Part shown: positions 6,046-6,104 of the stretch, piece after piece
Numbering within the stretch: position 1 is the stretch's first letter
Layout of the letters: the number at the start of each line of letters is the position of its first letter
Assembly: GCA_041623535.1 (NCBI GenBank)
Contig: JBFJWR010000181.1
Span: 1 to 6,104, forward strand
Direction of reading: 5' to 3'
Length of the DNA stretch: 6,104 bases
Origin: JBFJWR01 sp041623535
GTDB taxonomy: Bacteria; Pseudomonadota; Gammaproteobacteria; Pseudomonadales; JBFGWM01
Position numbers and translations under genes: made by a program
The notes under the pieces: generated by a model
Database searches by the model: none
What the model saw: the letters and a program-made list of their open reading frames with translations, nothing else
Told to the model about the DNA's origin: nothing

Positions 6046-6104
6046 ATGACTGCAACTGTAGACCTGGTAATCGAACAGGGTATCGCGACCGTGACCCTGA
6101 ACCG
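6046..6104 (+). CDS. Enoyl-CoA hydratase/isomerase family protein (N-terminus only; runs off the window)
   Basis: Only 19 complete codons are present, reading MTATVDLVIEQGIATVTLN, with a partial Arg codon at the edge. The pattern of an amphipathic strand, a short turn with a Gly, then IATVTLNR is the characteristic opening of the crotonase superfamily. Members hydrate or isomerise enoyl-CoA thioesters in beta-oxidation and related acyl-CoA pathways. AGGGA (6035-6039) lies 6 bases before the ATG. It has its own promoter candidate and dyad in the 64-base gap after the lipase gene. The oxyanion-hole and catalytic residues lie beyond the window, so the precise reaction cannot be assigned. Confidence 0.75.
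   Translation, partial: MTATVDLVIEQGIATVTLN

Noticed and set aside
1..6104. CRISPR arrays, tRNA genes, transposase or phage genes, toxin-antitoxin or defence modules.
   Set aside because: I saw no regularly spaced repeats, cloverleaf-like stretch, transposase motif or short paired toxin-antitoxin frames; almost the whole window is explained by the six metabolic genes.

Overview
This GC-rich, densely packed bacterial window has protein families and gene spacing typical of a lipid-degrading marine or soil proteobacterium. A gammaproteobacterium is my best guess, inferred from gene content only; there is no rRNA or marker gene to confirm it. I see no tRNA, rRNA, CRISPR array, insertion sequence or phage gene. 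Six protein-coding genes cover nearly all of the window, and the longest non-coding stretch is about 110 bases.

Layout. Positions 1-2050 (plus strand) hold a ThuA-like domain protein, whose 5' end may lie outside the window, and 21 bases later a membrane-anchored M19 (renal/membrane dipeptidase family) metallopeptidase with all its metal ligands. Positions 2058-4635 (minus strand) hold a two-gene operon. It is transcribed from a retinol-saturase/phytoene-desaturase-type FAD oxidoreductase into a hormone-sensitive-lipase-type alpha/beta hydrolase, with a 10-base gap in which the upstream stop codon forms part of the downstream ribosome binding site. This operon converges on the dipeptidase gene with only 7 bases between the stop codons. 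Positions 4746-5981 (plus strand) hold a second, unrelated alpha/beta hydrolase of the PGAP1-like/lipase type, divergent from the oxidoreductase. The window ends in the first 19 codons of an enoyl-CoA hydratase/isomerase gene starting at 6046.

Regulation. The 110-base divergent region contains a perfect 16-bp dyad, GTGTACA-CT-TGTACAC, also readable as a tandem TGTACACT repeat. It sits on the -10/+1 region of a candidate sigma70 promoter for the lipase gene. A second dyad, CCTAAC-AAGC-GTTAGG, lies just downstream of a TTGAAT-N17-CACAAT promoter and overlaps the Shine-Dalgarno of the enoyl-CoA hydratase gene. Both look like operators for TetR-type (or, for the first, possibly GntR-type) repressors, but no regulator gene is in the window.

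How the genes may work together (inference): two ester hydrolases, a C=C-saturating or desaturating flavoenzyme and a beta-oxidation enzyme suggest uptake and breakdown of an esterified, unsaturated lipid or isoprenoid. The ThuA/dipeptidase pair is probably a separate envelope-associated unit. I see no defence system, novel RNA or mobile element. The most worthwhile items are the two operator-like dyads, the oxidoreductase-hydrolase-lipase cluster with its shared regulatory region, and a predicted Ser-Glu-His triad in the HSL-type hydrolase.
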